Source: DASYXW01 sp035934405 (GTDB lineage Bacteria > Acidobacteriota > Terriglobia > UBA7540). From it: DNA of 64,000 nucleotides. Of the stretch, positions 41,699 through 51,395 are shown piece after piece; positions within the stretch are counted from its first letter, which is position 1; each line of letters begins with the position of its first letter. The translations under genes and the position numbers were made by a program. The notes below the pieces were generated by a model. The model did no database searches and was not told the DNA's origin. It saw only the letters and a list, made by a program, of their open reading frames with translations. Location of the stretch: positions 1-64,000 of the forward strand of contig DASYXW010000101.1 in assembly GCA_035934405.1 (NCBI GenBank), given 5' to 3'.

Positions 41699-44600
41699 AC
41701 CTCCGCCTCCCCGATTCGCGCCCGCTTGAGCAGTGGTACGCTCTCTTCGGTTTCGCCCGCTTCCACAAACTCGCCAGGCTCCTCTCGCGCCTCAGGCGGC
41801 GCCCCACGCGGCGGCGCGCCGCGCTTCTTGCCTTTGCCGAGCCACTTGCCCACGGCATCGAGATAGGTGTAGTAGACGGGCGTGATGTAGAGCGTGATGA
41901 GCTGCGAGAAGAGCAGGCCGCCGACGACGCAGAGGCCGAGCGGCCGGCGGGACTCGGCGCCGGCGCCAACGCCGAGCGCGATGGGCAGCGTGCCCATCAG
42001 CGCCGCCATGGTGGTCATCATAATGGGCCGGAAGCGGATGAGAGCGCCTTCGTAAATCGCATCGCGCGTGCTCTTGCCTTCCTTGCGCTCCGCTTCGAGC
42101 GCGAAGTCAATCATCATGATGGCGTTTTTCTTGACGATGCCGATGAGCATGATGATGCCCACGAAGCCATAAAGGTCAAGCTCCTTGTGAAAGAGGATCA
42201 GCGTGAGCAGCGCGCCAAACCCCGCCGAGGGGAGCCCGGAAAGAATCGTGAGCGGATGGATGAAGCTCTCATAGAGAATGCCGAGGACGATGTAGATCAC
42301 CAGGATGGTGGCGAGCAGCAGGAGGCCGAGGCCGGTGGTGGAGGATTCGAACTGTTGCGCCGTGCCCTGGAAGTCAGCGCTGATGGTGGCGGGCAGAATG
42401 CGGCGCGCCGCCTGCTGGACGTCCGTAACCGCCTGGCCGATGGAGACGCCGGGCTTGAGGTCAAAGGACACGGTGACAGCGGGAAGCTGGCCGGAGTGAT
42501 TGACGGTGACCGGGCCAAGGTTCTCAGTGATGTTGGCGACCGCGCTGAGCGGCACCAGTTGACCGTTGGAGGAGCGGACGTAGAGAAGGTCGAGCGACTG
42601 CGGGTCGGCCTGGTATTGCGGCTCGAGCTCGGCGATCACCCAGTACTCGTTGGTCGGCGTATAGATGGTGGAGACCTGACTCGAAGCGTAGGCCATGGTC
42701 AAGGCGTTTTCCACCTGGTAGGCCGAGACGCCGAGCGCCTTCGCCTCGTCGCGGTTGATTTCCACGTTCACCTGGGGCTGGTGAATCTCCATGTCGGTCG
42801 TCACCTGGGTCAGCCCCGGCAACTTGGCCATGGCCGATTCCATCTGAGCGCCGTATTTGTAAAGCTGCTGCGTGTTGGGTCCCTGCAGGGTGAACTGATA
42901 AAGACTCTTGGTCAGGTGGCCGCCGATGCGGATGGGCGGCGGGTTCTGCATGAAGGCCATGATGCCGGTCACCTGATTGAGCTTGGGGCGCAGTTCGTCG
43001 ATGACCTGGTCGGTTGAAAGCTTCCGGGCCGGGTGATCTTTGAGATGCGCGAAGAAGAACCCGGAGTTCTGCCCGCCGCCCGCCCCGCCGGCGCCCGCAA
43101 AGGCCATCACATTATTCACATTCGGGTCGTTGCGCACGACATCGAGAAGCGCCACGGTGTGCCGCTTCATGGAGCTGAACGAGATGCCTTCCTGCGCCTC
43201 GGTGAACCCAATGACTTCGCCGGAATCTTCGCTGGGCAGGAAGCCTTTGGGGATTCGCTCGTAGAGATAAACCGTGGCGCCGAGCACGGCAAATGATGCG
43301 AGCAAGGTGATGAAGCGATGGCGCAGCACCCCCCGCAGAGTCCAATCGTAACCGTTACGCAGGCCGTTGAAGGCGCGCTCCGAAGCGTTGTAGAACCCAC
43401 CATGCTTCTGCTCGCGGGGCGGACGCAGGAAGCGGCTCGAAAGCATGGGTGTGAGGGTGAGCGAGACGAAGCCCGAAACCAGCACGGCGGACATGATGGT
43501 GACCGAAAACTCATGCAGGAGGCGGCCCACGATGCCGCCCATGAAAAGCACCGGAAGGAAAACACACGCGAGCGACAAGGTCATGGAGATAATCGTGAAA
43601 CCGATCTCGCGCGAGCCGTTGAGCGCCGCTTCGAACGCACTTTCCCCCATCTCCATGTGGCGGACGATATTTTCGAGCATGACGATAGCGTCGTCCACCA
43701 CGAAACCCACCGAGAGCACGAGCGCCATCATGGAGAGATTGTCGATGGTGTAGCCGAGCAGGTACATCACGGCAAAGGTGCCGACGATGGACATGGGCAA
43801 GGCGAGCGAGGGAATGACGGTGGCCGAGATGTTGCGCAGGAAGAGAAAGATAACCAGCACCACCAGCCCAATGGTGAGGTCGAGCGTAAACTTCACGTCG
43901 CTCACTGAGGCGCGGATGGAGACCGAGCGATCATAGAGGGTTTCGAGGTGAATGGAAGCGGGAATCTCCTCGCGGAAAGTCGGCAGCAGTTTCTTGATGC
44001 CGTCCACCACTTCCACGGTGTTGGTGCCGGGCTGGCGCTGTATGGCGATCACCATGCCGCGCTGGCCGTCATACCAGTTGGCGGCCTTGTTGTTCTGGAC
44101 GTCATCCACAACATTGGCGATTTCGCCGAGGCGCACGGGCGAGCCGTTGCGATAGGCGACGATGATGGGCCGGTAGGCAGCGGCGTCCTGGAGCTGCCCC
44201 GTGGCCTGGACCGTAAAGGCCTTGTGGCTGCCGTCGAGCGTGCCGGTAGGCAGATTGACGTTGGCCTGTTGCACGGCCTGTGTGGCCTCGTCAATCCCGA
44301 TGTTGCGGCTGGCCAGCGCCTTCGGGTCAAACTGCACGCGCACGGCGTATTTCTGCGCCCCGTAGACCGATACCTGGGCGACGCCGCTAATCATCGAAAT
44401 GCGCTCGGCCATCAGCGTCTCGGCGTATTCGTCCACGGTCGAGAGGGGCAGGATGTCGGAATAGATGGCCATGTAAAGAATGGGCTGGTCGGCGGGATTC
44501 ACTTTCTGAAACGATGGCGGGCTGGGCATGCCGGGCGGCAACTGGCGCTGCGCCTGGGTGATCATGGACTGCACGTCCTGAGCGGCACCGTCAATGTTGC

Positions 44601-44895
44601 GGTTGAGGCCAAACTGCAGGGTGATATTGGTGACGCCCTGCCCGCTCTGCGAGGTCATCGAGTCGAGGCCGGCAATGGTCGAGAATTGGCGCTCAAGCGG
44701 CGTGGCCACGGCCGATGCCATGGTCTCGGGACTGGCGCCGGGCAGTCCGGCGCTCACCTGAATGGTGGGGTAGTCCACGTTGGGCAGGTCGCTGACGGGC
44801 AAGAGCCGATAACCCATCACGCCAAACAACAGGATGGCGAACATGACCAGGGTGGTCATGATGGGGCGGCGGATAAATTGTTCAGGGATGCTCAT
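41695..44895 (-). CDS. RND-family multidrug efflux permease (AcrB/MdtB-like)
   Basis: The 1066-residue inner-membrane proton antiporter of a tripartite efflux pump. The N-terminus is IPEQFIRRPIMTTLVMFAI (first TM helix), with large periplasmic loops between TM1/TM2 and TM7/TM8. The proton-relay pair is in GFVVDDAIVMLENI (TM4 Asp-Asp). TM10-12 contain KKNAIMMIDFALEAER and PIMMTTMAALMGTLPIALG. It is closest in style to MdtB/MdtC of the HAE1 group. The C-terminal tail (KKRGAPPRGAPPEAREEP) is low complexity. It follows the adaptor gene on the same strand after 258 bp that contain direct repeats. No outer-membrane TolC-type gene is adjacent. Confidence 0.95.
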   Translation of the reverse strand: MSIPEQFIRRPIMTTLVMFAILLFGVMGYRLLPVSDLPNVDYPTIQVSAGLPGASPETMASAVATPLERQFSTIAGLDSMTSQSGQGVTNITLQFGLNRNIDGAAQDVQSMITQAQRQLPPGMPSPPSFQKVNPADQPILYMAIYSDILPLSTVDEYAETLMAERISMISGVAQVSVYGAQKYAVRVQFDPKALASRNIGIDEATQAVQQANVNLPTGTLDGSHKAFTVQATGQLQDAAAYRPIIVAYRNGSPVRLGEIANVVDDVQNNKAANWYDGQRGMVIAIQRQPGTNTVEVVDGIKKLLPTFREEIPASIHLETLYDRSVSIRASVSDVKFTLDLTIGLVVLVIFLFLRNISATVIPSLALPMSIVGTFAVMYLLGYTIDNLSMMALVLSVGFVVDDAIVMLENIVRHMEMGESAFEAALNGSREIGFTIISMTLSLACVFLPVLFMGGIVGRLLHEFSVTIMSAVLVSGFVSLTLTPMLSSRFLRPPREQKHGGFYNASERAFNGLRNGYDWTLRGVLRHRFITLLASFAVLGATVYLYERIPKGFLPSEDSGEVIGFTEAQEGISFSSMKRHTVALLDVVRNDPNVNNVMAFAGAGGAGGGQNSGFFFAHLKDHPARKLSTDQVIDELRPKLNQVTGIMAFMQNPPPIRIGGHLTKSLYQFTLQGPNTQQLYKYGAQMESAMAKLPGLTQVTTDMEIHQPQVNVEINRDEAKALGVSAYQVENALTMAYASSQVSTIYTPTNEYWVIAELEPQYQADPQSLDLLYVRSSNGQLVPLSAVANITENLGPVTVNHSGQLPAVTVSFDLKPGVSIGQAVTDVQQAARRILPATISADFQGTAQQFESSTTGLGLLLLATILVIYIVLGILYESFIHPLTILSGLPSAGFGALLTLILFHKELDLYGFVGIIMLIGIVKKNAIMMIDFALEAERKEGKSTRDAIYEGALIRFRPIMMTTMAALMGTLPIALGVGAGAESRRPLGLCVVGGLLFSQLITLYITPVYYTYLDAVGKWLGKGKKRGAPPRGAPPEAREEPGEFVEAGETEESVPLLKRARIGEAEV

Positions 44896-45016
44896 AATCT
44901 CGTCGTTTCCAGGACTCGCCTTAGAGTCTTGCTGATTCTAAAGGACTAAGTTTGTTCGTTCTGCCAAGACATCTCACGCAAAGGCGCAAAGTCGCCAAGA
45001 AATAATAAGCTGTTCT

Positions 45017-45128
45017 TTTTCAGCACGTTGACGGCTTTGACGATGTAAATTGCCCATTTTCAGCACGTTGACGGCTTCCCCTGATGGCAGAAAACAGCTT
45101 TCCTTTGTTTTCAGTATGTTGACGGCTT
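45017..45128. repeat. Three 21-bp direct repeats between the RND adaptor and permease genes
   Basis: TTTTCAGCACGTTGACGGCTT occupies 45017-45037 and 45057-45077 without mismatch, and a third copy at 45108-45128 differs at two positions (CAGTATG). The starts are 40 and 51 bp apart. The repeats lie in the 258-bp untranslated spacer of a putative two-gene operon, so they could be operators or RNA elements. Confidence 0.85.
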
Positions 45129-45153
45129 TGTTCGTACAATTCTCACATTTATC

Positions 45154-46335
45154 CTATGACGCGTTCTTCACCTCGACCTTGGCGCCGGGGAACAGCCGAA
45201 GCTGCCCGTCGGTGACGACGGTCTCCCCAGCCGCCACACCCTTTTGAATCACCGTTTCGCCGTCGACGGTGTTGCCTGCGACTACGGGCCGCAAGTCCAC
45301 CGTGTTTCCCGGCTTCACTACGAACACATAGTGCCCCGTCTGGCCCGTCTGGACCGCCTGCGCGGGCACAACGATGGCGTTGGGCTGAGCGGAAAGCCGC
45401 AGGGTCACGTTGACGAACTGACCCGGCCAGAGCCGCCGGTCGGGATTGGGGAAAGTGCCTTTGAGCAAAATCGTTCCCGTGGAGGTGTCCACCATGTTGT
45501 TGATAAAGCTCAAGACGCCCGTTTCGGGACGGCCGGCGTCCTGCGGCACGGTGGCTTCCACCTTCAGCCCGCCGCCCGCCTGGTACTTCCTGATCTCCGG
45601 CAGATACTGCTCCGGCACGGAGAAATCAACGTAAATCGGGCTGATGCGGTTGATGGTAACGAGCGTGGCGTCATTGTTCTTCACCAGGTTGCCAGCATGC
45701 ACCATCAGATTGCCGGTGCGCCCGTCAATCGTGGAACGGATGACACAGTAACCGAGCTGGATCTTCGCATTCTCTATAGCAGACTGGTCCGCCTTCACTG
45801 AGGCCTGATATTCGTCGGCGGTGGCGCGAAACTGGTCGAACTGGTCTTTGGAAATAATCCCCTGGTCGAAGAGCTGCTGGTTGCGCTGGAGCTGGCCCTG
45901 CGCGAACGCCAACTGCGCCTGGTCGCGGGCGAGGTTCGCTTCCGACTGCGCCAGTGTTGCCTGGAAGGGCCGCGAATCAATGCGGAACAGCACGTCGCCG
46001 CTCTTCACGTCCTGGCCTTCCCGGAACGCCACGCTTTCGATGACACCGTCCACCTGCGACTTGACGTTGATGGTGGAGTACGCCTCGCCGTTGCCAATGG
46101 CGGTGACTTGCACGGGAATGGTTTTCATGGCTGCCTGGGCCACGGTGACGGGCGCCGCCTGCGCCATCAACCCTCCGGCGGCATTCTGGCCGTTGGCGCC
46201 GCCGTTCGAGCACGCCGCGGTGAAGCCGAGAATGATAAAAAGGCCACCGCCGGCAGCAAAACCCACGGTGCGCCGCAACCGGCGCTGCCGCGCCTGCTGC
46301 GATGAGTGTTGATTGCCTGGAGCAAAGAGATTCAT
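45154..46335 (-). CDS. Efflux pump periplasmic adaptor (membrane fusion protein, HlyD/MdtA-like)
   Basis: The 393-residue protein bridges the RND permease and an outer-membrane channel. The start at the ATG at 46335 gives MNLFAPGNQHSSQQ, a short cytoplasmic part, a TM helix (FAAGGGLFIILGFTAAC) and then the periplasmic domains: lipoyl-like halves (VDGVIESVAFREGQDVKSGDVLF and RSTIDGRTGNLMVHAGNLVKNND), an alpha-hairpin (about 130-190) and beta-barrel (ISPIYVDFSVPEQYL). The cysteine after the hydrophobic part (TAACSNGG) may be lipidated. A longer frame to 46488 lacks a ribosome-binding site. It is the upstream gene of the RND pair. Confidence 0.92.
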   Translation of the reverse strand: MNLFAPGNQHSSQQARQRRLRRTVGFAAGGGLFIILGFTAACSNGGANGQNAAGGLMAQAAPVTVAQAAMKTIPVQVTAIGNGEAYSTINVKSQVDGVIESVAFREGQDVKSGDVLFRIDSRPFQATLAQSEANLARDQAQLAFAQGQLQRNQQLFDQGIISKDQFDQFRATADEYQASVKADQSAIENAKIQLGYCVIRSTIDGRTGNLMVHAGNLVKNNDATLVTINRISPIYVDFSVPEQYLPEIRKYQAGGGLKVEATVPQDAGRPETGVLSFINNMVDTSTGTILLKGTFPNPDRRLWPGQFVNVTLRLSAQPNAIVVPAQAVQTGQTGHYVFVVKPGNTVDLRPVVAGNTVDGETVIQKGVAAGETVVTDGQLRLFPGAKVEVKNAS

Positions 46336-46607
46336 CAAGCCGCGTTCTCCCGGGCCGGGCCGCCACGACGCCCGAAGGTGCCCACTTCTTAGTATACCTT
46401 TGGATGTTTCGACGCGGGCGAGGGTTCGGGGGTTACCTGAAAACTCCCGAATCGATTCGGCGAGGGAACGCGGGTAATGGGGAGGCAATGAGAACAGGTC
46501 CTTCGCTGCGCCCCTTTTAACGTGCTAAAACCTTGCCCCCAATCACGGGCTTATGCAAGCAGCGATAAGTACGGGCTTCATACTTGACAGGGCCGGCCGG
46601 ACCTGAT

Positions 46608-49520
46608 ATGAGTGACAGCACGATTGCGGGTAGTCCTACGCGGGACGATTGGGGGTCACGATGGCGAATCGAGTTTGGAAACGCGGGGGGGGGGGCGCTC
46701 TGCGCCTGCTTGACTCTTGCTGGCGTGTGTTCGGCCCAGACCCAGACCACCTCGCAAGGTGATATTCTCGCCGGAAATAGCAGCGGCGCGCTGATACCAA
46801 GTCTGCCGTTCACTTGTAACGTGGATGGCGCGGTCTTCGCCAAAATCGTCAATTGCGTCAACTTTCTTCAAGGAAGCACGACTGGAAAATTTTTTGGCGG
46901 AGTGATTACCTCAAACACGCCGGAATATATCACCTCCACAGCGGGACTCCCCTGGGACCCAGGCTTATTCACCGGCACTCTGCGGCTGGGTAAAGCGCCA
47001 ATCACCAACAGTTCCCTAAGCACGTGTTCGTCAAGCGCAATAAATTGCTGGGTAACGGACGTGCCCTTCATTATCGGTTCGGGGATGACCCTCGTCGGCT
47101 CGGGCAAAGTGGCTGGGACGAACCCTCTTAATACAAACCCCAATTTCGCTCAGGGAACCGCGATCATGCCGAGCTCGACCTTTCCGAAGCCGCTCGGGCA
47201 GCCGGGGCTTGGCACGTCCTTGAGCTGCACGGGCACGGGAAGCGTGACTGGCACCTTCATAGTGAGCTTCGTAGAGGTCAACAACCTCGACACCAATTCT
47301 TCCACGGGTGCCCTGGCGGTCCCCGGGCTCACGGCCGAGAGCAACGCCTCGCCCGTTCTGACCTGCTCAGCCAACCAGATTGTCGGGAGCGGCCCCGCCG
47401 CGTTGGGGGCCGGAACCACGCTTCCAGCGAAGGACTATCGAGTGTTCGTCAGAGCCTCGGGCGCCGCAGCGGGCACTGAGGCTTTGCAAATGCCAGCAAC
47501 TGCTTCCGGGTCACCTCTTGTGTGCACGCTCGGAACGGTCGATCCCAACTACGCGTGCCAACTGGGCAGCGGATTCGTGATTAACAGCATCCAGTCCGGT
47601 GGCGACAACCCAAATCTCGTCGACCTCAGCAACCCGCTGGTGGTGGAAATCGGCCCAGTGATAAGTCCACCGATGTCGACTCCACAAAACGAGGGGTTTG
47701 GGGCGACTCTGCAGAACCTCACGCTTGCGCTGCCCGCCACGGAGACCGCCAACGATCCCAACGTGGCGTTCTGGGATCCTAGCGACCAGGAAAACAGTGG
47801 GCTGAGCTTTGTAGGCTTCACCGGCGAGACGTCCAGCGCGTCAGCTACGCCGGGAGCTTGGATGTACATCGGAAACCACGCGCCCAACAGTTTTGTCTCT
47901 AACGTCCAGACTGACCAGAGCCCGTCGAGCGCCCTCACCTTCTACGGTATGATCCTCGACGGTCGGCCGGGCTTCGGAAATGCGCTCGGCACGGCGAGAG
48001 TCGTTTATAACTCAACCCTTACCCCTAACCGCTGTACGCCTGGCCCCGGTTGTTCCGCGACCATACCGGCAGTCGCACTGGTAACCGGCGCCAAGGCGGC
48101 GACGGACTTCCTGGACGATCACTTCGAGGTCAACGGCACGCCTGACTGCATTCAGGTCACGAACCAAGCCAGCGCCTCAGCCCAGGGCAATACGCACGTG
48201 TGCAACCCCTTCATACACCTTTTGAATACGGGTACCAATAACCCTGTGGCCGGCCTCGACATTGCCGTGCACAACGCGACAACAACCAGCGGTAGCGAGG
48301 TCGTACAGGATGACGTCAATGGTGGCATCAGGTTGTTGACGCATGTCTCCGACTATTCCACGGCAAAGAATGCTGCCTCGGTCCAAATCGGTCCTGGTCC
48401 TGCGACTATTCTTCCGCCAGCATCGGGAGCTCCCAACCTGATGTTGCCTACTTCGGGAGGAACTATTCCATCGTCAGCAATCTCACCGGTCACGCTCACG
48501 GCGGCTGGAGCAATCTCCTGCGCTACCTGCGCGACCACCTCCGGCGGCGGGGCGCTCAGCGCGACGCCGCCCATTACCCTCTCGGGAGGGGCCGTCGGCC
48601 TGACCACTCCCCTGAGCATCAGTAACGGCGGAACCGGGAACGGCACAACGATTTCCGGCCACAATTATTTTGGGAACAACACAGGGAGCGCCACTGCCCC
48701 ATCCTTTGTCGTCCCTGTATGTGCCGACCTTTCCAACTCTGCCGCCTCGTGTTCAACCGACGCGACGAACGCAGGCAACATCAGTTCCGGAACACTCGCC
48801 GCGCTGCGGGGCGGCACCGGGGTTTCAGGTCCGACATCTCATGCCGTTGGCATCGGCGAGGGGACGAGCAGCTTCAACTTTGTAGGGCCGGGGACGAACG
48901 GCCAGTTACTTATCGGGTCAACATCAGCCGATCCGGTGTGGGCCTCATTAGGCGCGACCAGCCCTATCACAACAACGACGGGCGTAGGCGCCTTAACTGT
49001 GGCCTGTTCCACCTGCGTGACCGCCGTAACCGGAACGGCTCCCATATCTTCAAGCGGGGGCACGACCCCGGTGATCTCGATTACCAGTCCGTTGCCGCTG
49101 GCCAACGGCGGAACGAATTCGGCGAATGGCAGCGTGGTAGTCTTAACATCGGCAGCCTCAACCCCTGCCCCGGTGAGCTCGACCGTGTTCTTTGGCATCC
49201 CCATTCTGTCGAGTACGACGGAGAGCGCCGTCACCGCACCTGTGGGGCTCAGCGGGACGGTCGCGGCCGTGTACGTGAACATGAGCCAGGCTCCCACCAT
49301 CACGAACGCGTTTCATGTGCGCTATAACAGTGCAGATTTTGCGACGCCCATAACCTGCACCATTGACACATCGCATTCTTCGTGTTCAGCCGTGGGGAAT
49401 GGCAGTCAGACCATTTCTGAGGGAGGAACGAATACCCTCGACATCGAGGACATAACGGGCAGCGGGACGGGGCAAATCAGGAACTATTTTATTGTTCTGA
49501 AGATTACAGGCGCAAATTAA
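46608..49520 (+). CDS. Large secreted tail-fibre-like surface protein with a poly-G tract at the signal peptide
   Basis: The frame as sequenced runs from the ATG at 46608 (970 residues; a TTG at 46584 is also in frame). The hydrophobic segment ALCACLTLAGVCSAQ looks like a signal peptide, but its basic N-terminus MANRVWKRGGG is encoded from the ATG at 46661 in another frame, joined only if the G tract (46685-46695) has 10 or 13 rather than 11 G. The mature protein is rich in Thr, Ser, Gly and Asn. It has a beta-rich middle and a C-terminal part with ISNGGTGNGTT, ALRGGTGVSG and GTNGQLLIGSTSADPVWAS motifs, as found in phage tail fibres and adhesins. No enzymatic motif is seen. It may be an adhesin. 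Confidence 0.75.
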   Translation: MSDSTIAGSPTRDDWGSRWRIEFGNAGGGALCACLTLAGVCSAQTQTTSQGDILAGNSSGALIPSLPFTCNVDGAVFAKIVNCVNFLQGSTTGKFFGGVITSNTPEYITSTAGLPWDPGLFTGTLRLGKAPITNSSLSTCSSSAINCWVTDVPFIIGSGMTLVGSGKVAGTNPLNTNPNFAQGTAIMPSSTFPKPLGQPGLGTSLSCTGTGSVTGTFIVSFVEVNNLDTNSSTGALAVPGLTAESNASPVLTCSANQIVGSGPAALGAGTTLPAKDYRVFVRASGAAAGTEALQMPATASGSPLVCTLGTVDPNYACQLGSGFVINSIQSGGDNPNLVDLSNPLVVEIGPVISPPMSTPQNEGFGATLQNLTLALPATETANDPNVAFWDPSDQENSGLSFVGFTGETSSASATPGAWMYIGNHAPNSFVSNVQTDQSPSSALTFYGMILDGRPGFGNALGTARVVYNSTLTPNRCTPGPGCSATIPAVALVTGAKAATDFLDDHFEVNGTPDCIQVTNQASASAQGNTHVCNPFIHLLNTGTNNPVAGLDIAVHNATTTSGSEVVQDDVNGGIRLLTHVSDYSTAKNAASVQIGPGPATILPPASGAPNLMLPTSGGTIPSSAISPVTLTAAGAISCATCATTSGGGALSATPPITLSGGAVGLTTPLSISNGGTGNGTTISGHNYFGNNTGSATAPSFVVPVCADLSNSAASCSTDATNAGNISSGTLAALRGGTGVSGPTSHAVGIGEGTSSFNFVGPGTNGQLLIGSTSADPVWASLGATSPITTTTGVGALTVACSTCVTAVTGTAPISSSGGTTPVISITSPLPLANGGTNSANGSVVVLTSAASTPAPVSSTVFFGIPILSSTTESAVTAPVGLSGTVAAVYVNMSQAPTITNAFHVRYNSADFATPITCTIDTSHSSCSAVGNGSQTISEGGTNTLDIEDITGSGTGQIRNYFIVLKITGAN
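46685..46695. repeat. Homopolymeric G11 tract in the coding region
   Basis: Eleven consecutive G between a short Arg/Lys-rich leader and the hydrophobic signal core of the tail-fibre-like protein. A change of one base would switch the frame of the N-terminus. It is either a slippage-prone switch or a sequencing artefact; sequence alone cannot tell. Confidence 0.8.
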
Positions 49521-49539
49521 CGGCATTACAGGAGGCTTT

Positions 49540-50771
49540 ATGATCACAGCGCATCATCGGAAGTGGATGTCAGGGTTCGGCGCGCGGGCGGTCATCAGCA
49601 CAGTCGCCTTGCTAAGCGTGCTTCTGTTCGTCGCTACCCCATCGGCGCGAGCTCAGACCTACAAGGTCCTCTACAACTTCGCGTGTGGCACGAATGCGTC
49701 GCAGCCTTATTATGCGGGCGTCGTGCGCGATAGAGCCGGCAACCTATACGGCACCACCGTCGAGGGCGGTCTCTATGGCGGTCCATTTGGCTTCGGCACG
49801 GTGTTTAAGATTTCGGCGCACGGAGCAGAAAGCGTGTTGCACAGCTTTGCGGGGGCGCCGACCGATGGGGAGTCACCCTATGCCGGTTTGATCCGAGACT
49901 CCCAGGGAAACCTTTACGGCACCACGGCGGGCGGCGGCACCTCCAACAATGGCACTGTCTTCAAGGTGACTGCTGGTGGCACGGAAACCGTGGTCTACAG
50001 CTTTGCGGGCAAGCCCGACGGAGCCAACCCCACCGCTGCATTGATTCTTGACGGGGCCGGAAACCTGTACGGCACGACTTTCGCCGGAGGGCCTCCGGAA
50101 ACGGAACCGTGTTCAAACTGACCCCGACCGGCGCTGAGATCGTCCTGCATAGCTTCGAAGGAGGGACGAGCGACGGTAGCGGGCCGTTTGGTGGGGTGGT
50201 GCGCGACACGGCAGGCAACCTTTACGGCACCACCGAGTTTGGCGGCGACATGGACGAGGGTATCGTGTTCGAAGTCGGAAAAGGGAAGAAATTGACCGTG
50301 CTTCATAGTTTCGGGCAATCAACCGGTGACGGGGCGGGTCCTACCGCTGGCCTCCTCCGCGACTCTGCGGGCAATCTTTACGGCACGACTCCGAACGGCG
50401 GCGCCCACGGCAGTGGAGCGATCTTCAAGGTAGACCCCACCGGATCGGAGACCTTGTTCTTTAGCTTCCCAGGCGACGGCAGCGGCGGAGATGCACCAGC
50501 CGGGGGCCTAGTCGAGGACGCGAGCGGCAACCTTTACGGCACAACCCAACTCGGCGGATCTTTCGGATGCCAGCTCACCGACAGCTGCGGGGCGGTCTTC
50601 CAAGTGAGCCCGGCGGGAGTGGAGACCGTTTTGCACAGCTTCTCCGGTCCCCCGAGCGACGGGGAGGAACCGCTCGATGGCTTGATCTCCGACAGCGCAG
50701 GCAACCTTTACGGTACTACGCGGCTTGGTGGCAAGAACAGTTGCGGAATAGTGTTCAGCGTGGGCGAGTGA
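49540..50771 (+). pseudogene. Secreted GloVer-repeat protein broken by a frameshift
   Basis: The ATG at 49540 has AGGAGG upstream and a signal peptide (cleavage near SARAQ). GloVer repeats (GNLYGTTVEGG, FGTVFKISAHG) continue to residue 185, where the frame ends at 50121. The same repeats continue without a gap in the +1 frame (TVFKLTPTGAEIVLHSF onward) to 50771. The break falls at GGAGGGCCTCC near 50090-50097; one extra G would restore a continuous protein of about 410 residues. It follows the tail-fibre-like gene by 19 bp. The frameshift may be real or a sequencing error. Confidence 0.85.
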
Positions 50772-50881
50772 CGCTCACGGCAGCCTCGTACGGCCGAGGT
50801 AGCGGCCAAAACGGCTGGTGGAACGGTGTTCAAGATCAGCCGCTAGGGCGTGGCGGGCGACACACACAGACACGGACGAGG

Positions 50882-51187
50882 CTAGGGTACGAGTGCCAGG
50901 GGGTCGAACGAAGACTTGGTGAAAAAGGGCGAATACGCAGACGCGGCGCGCGATCGCCCCGGAGACTCCTTAAGACACGTGGCGAGCAACACCACGCGGC
51001 CGCTGACGGGAGAAATGTAGATGTAATAGGCGCGAGCGCCGTCTTCCAGGTCGTAGCAGTCGCCGCGATGCGGATCAAGTTCAGCGCGCACGCCGCCCGC
51101 GAGCAGCGCGCGCAGGTTCTCCACGACGGCCGCGGGATATCCGCGCCGGTCTTCGATGGTCACGTTGCCTTCGAGCTTCAGGAACAT
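50882..51187 (-). CDS. Small conserved protein of unknown function
   Basis: The 101-residue protein is read from the ATG at 51187 (GAGG 5 bp upstream); a GTG/ATG at 51217 is in the same frame. It begins MFLKLEGNVTIEDRRGYP and has YYIYISPVSGRVVLLATC, which looks like a small alpha/beta domain with a central beta-sheet. The C-terminal third (SRAASAYSPFFTKSSF) is unlike the rest. There is no signal peptide. I do not recognise a function; relatives seem common in Acidobacteriota (recollection, not checked). Confidence 0.6.
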   Translation of the reverse strand: MFLKLEGNVTIEDRRGYPAAVVENLRALLAGGVRAELDPHRGDCYDLEDGARAYYIYISPVSGRVVLLATCLKESPGRSRAASAYSPFFTKSSFDPLALVP

Positions 51188-51395
51188 AACGCCTCGCTTG
51201 TCACTTCCCACGTTCATATACGACGCAGAAGATGAAAATGTTTCACTGAAGCTTAGACGGAGGCCCAGCGGAATCGTGATGCGGAAAAGATTAAATTATT
51301 GTTAAGTGGCGGAAGGAAGCGAAGAGGCAGGGAGGTGAGAGTTGCCTCTTCGCTCGATTCTTCCGCCGCCGCAAACTGCAAGCCGCCGGCGCAGT

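Noticed and set aside
41659..43017. 452-residue open frame opposite the RND permease
   Set aside because: It is a GC-rich antisense frame with no family resemblance; the permease frame is certain.
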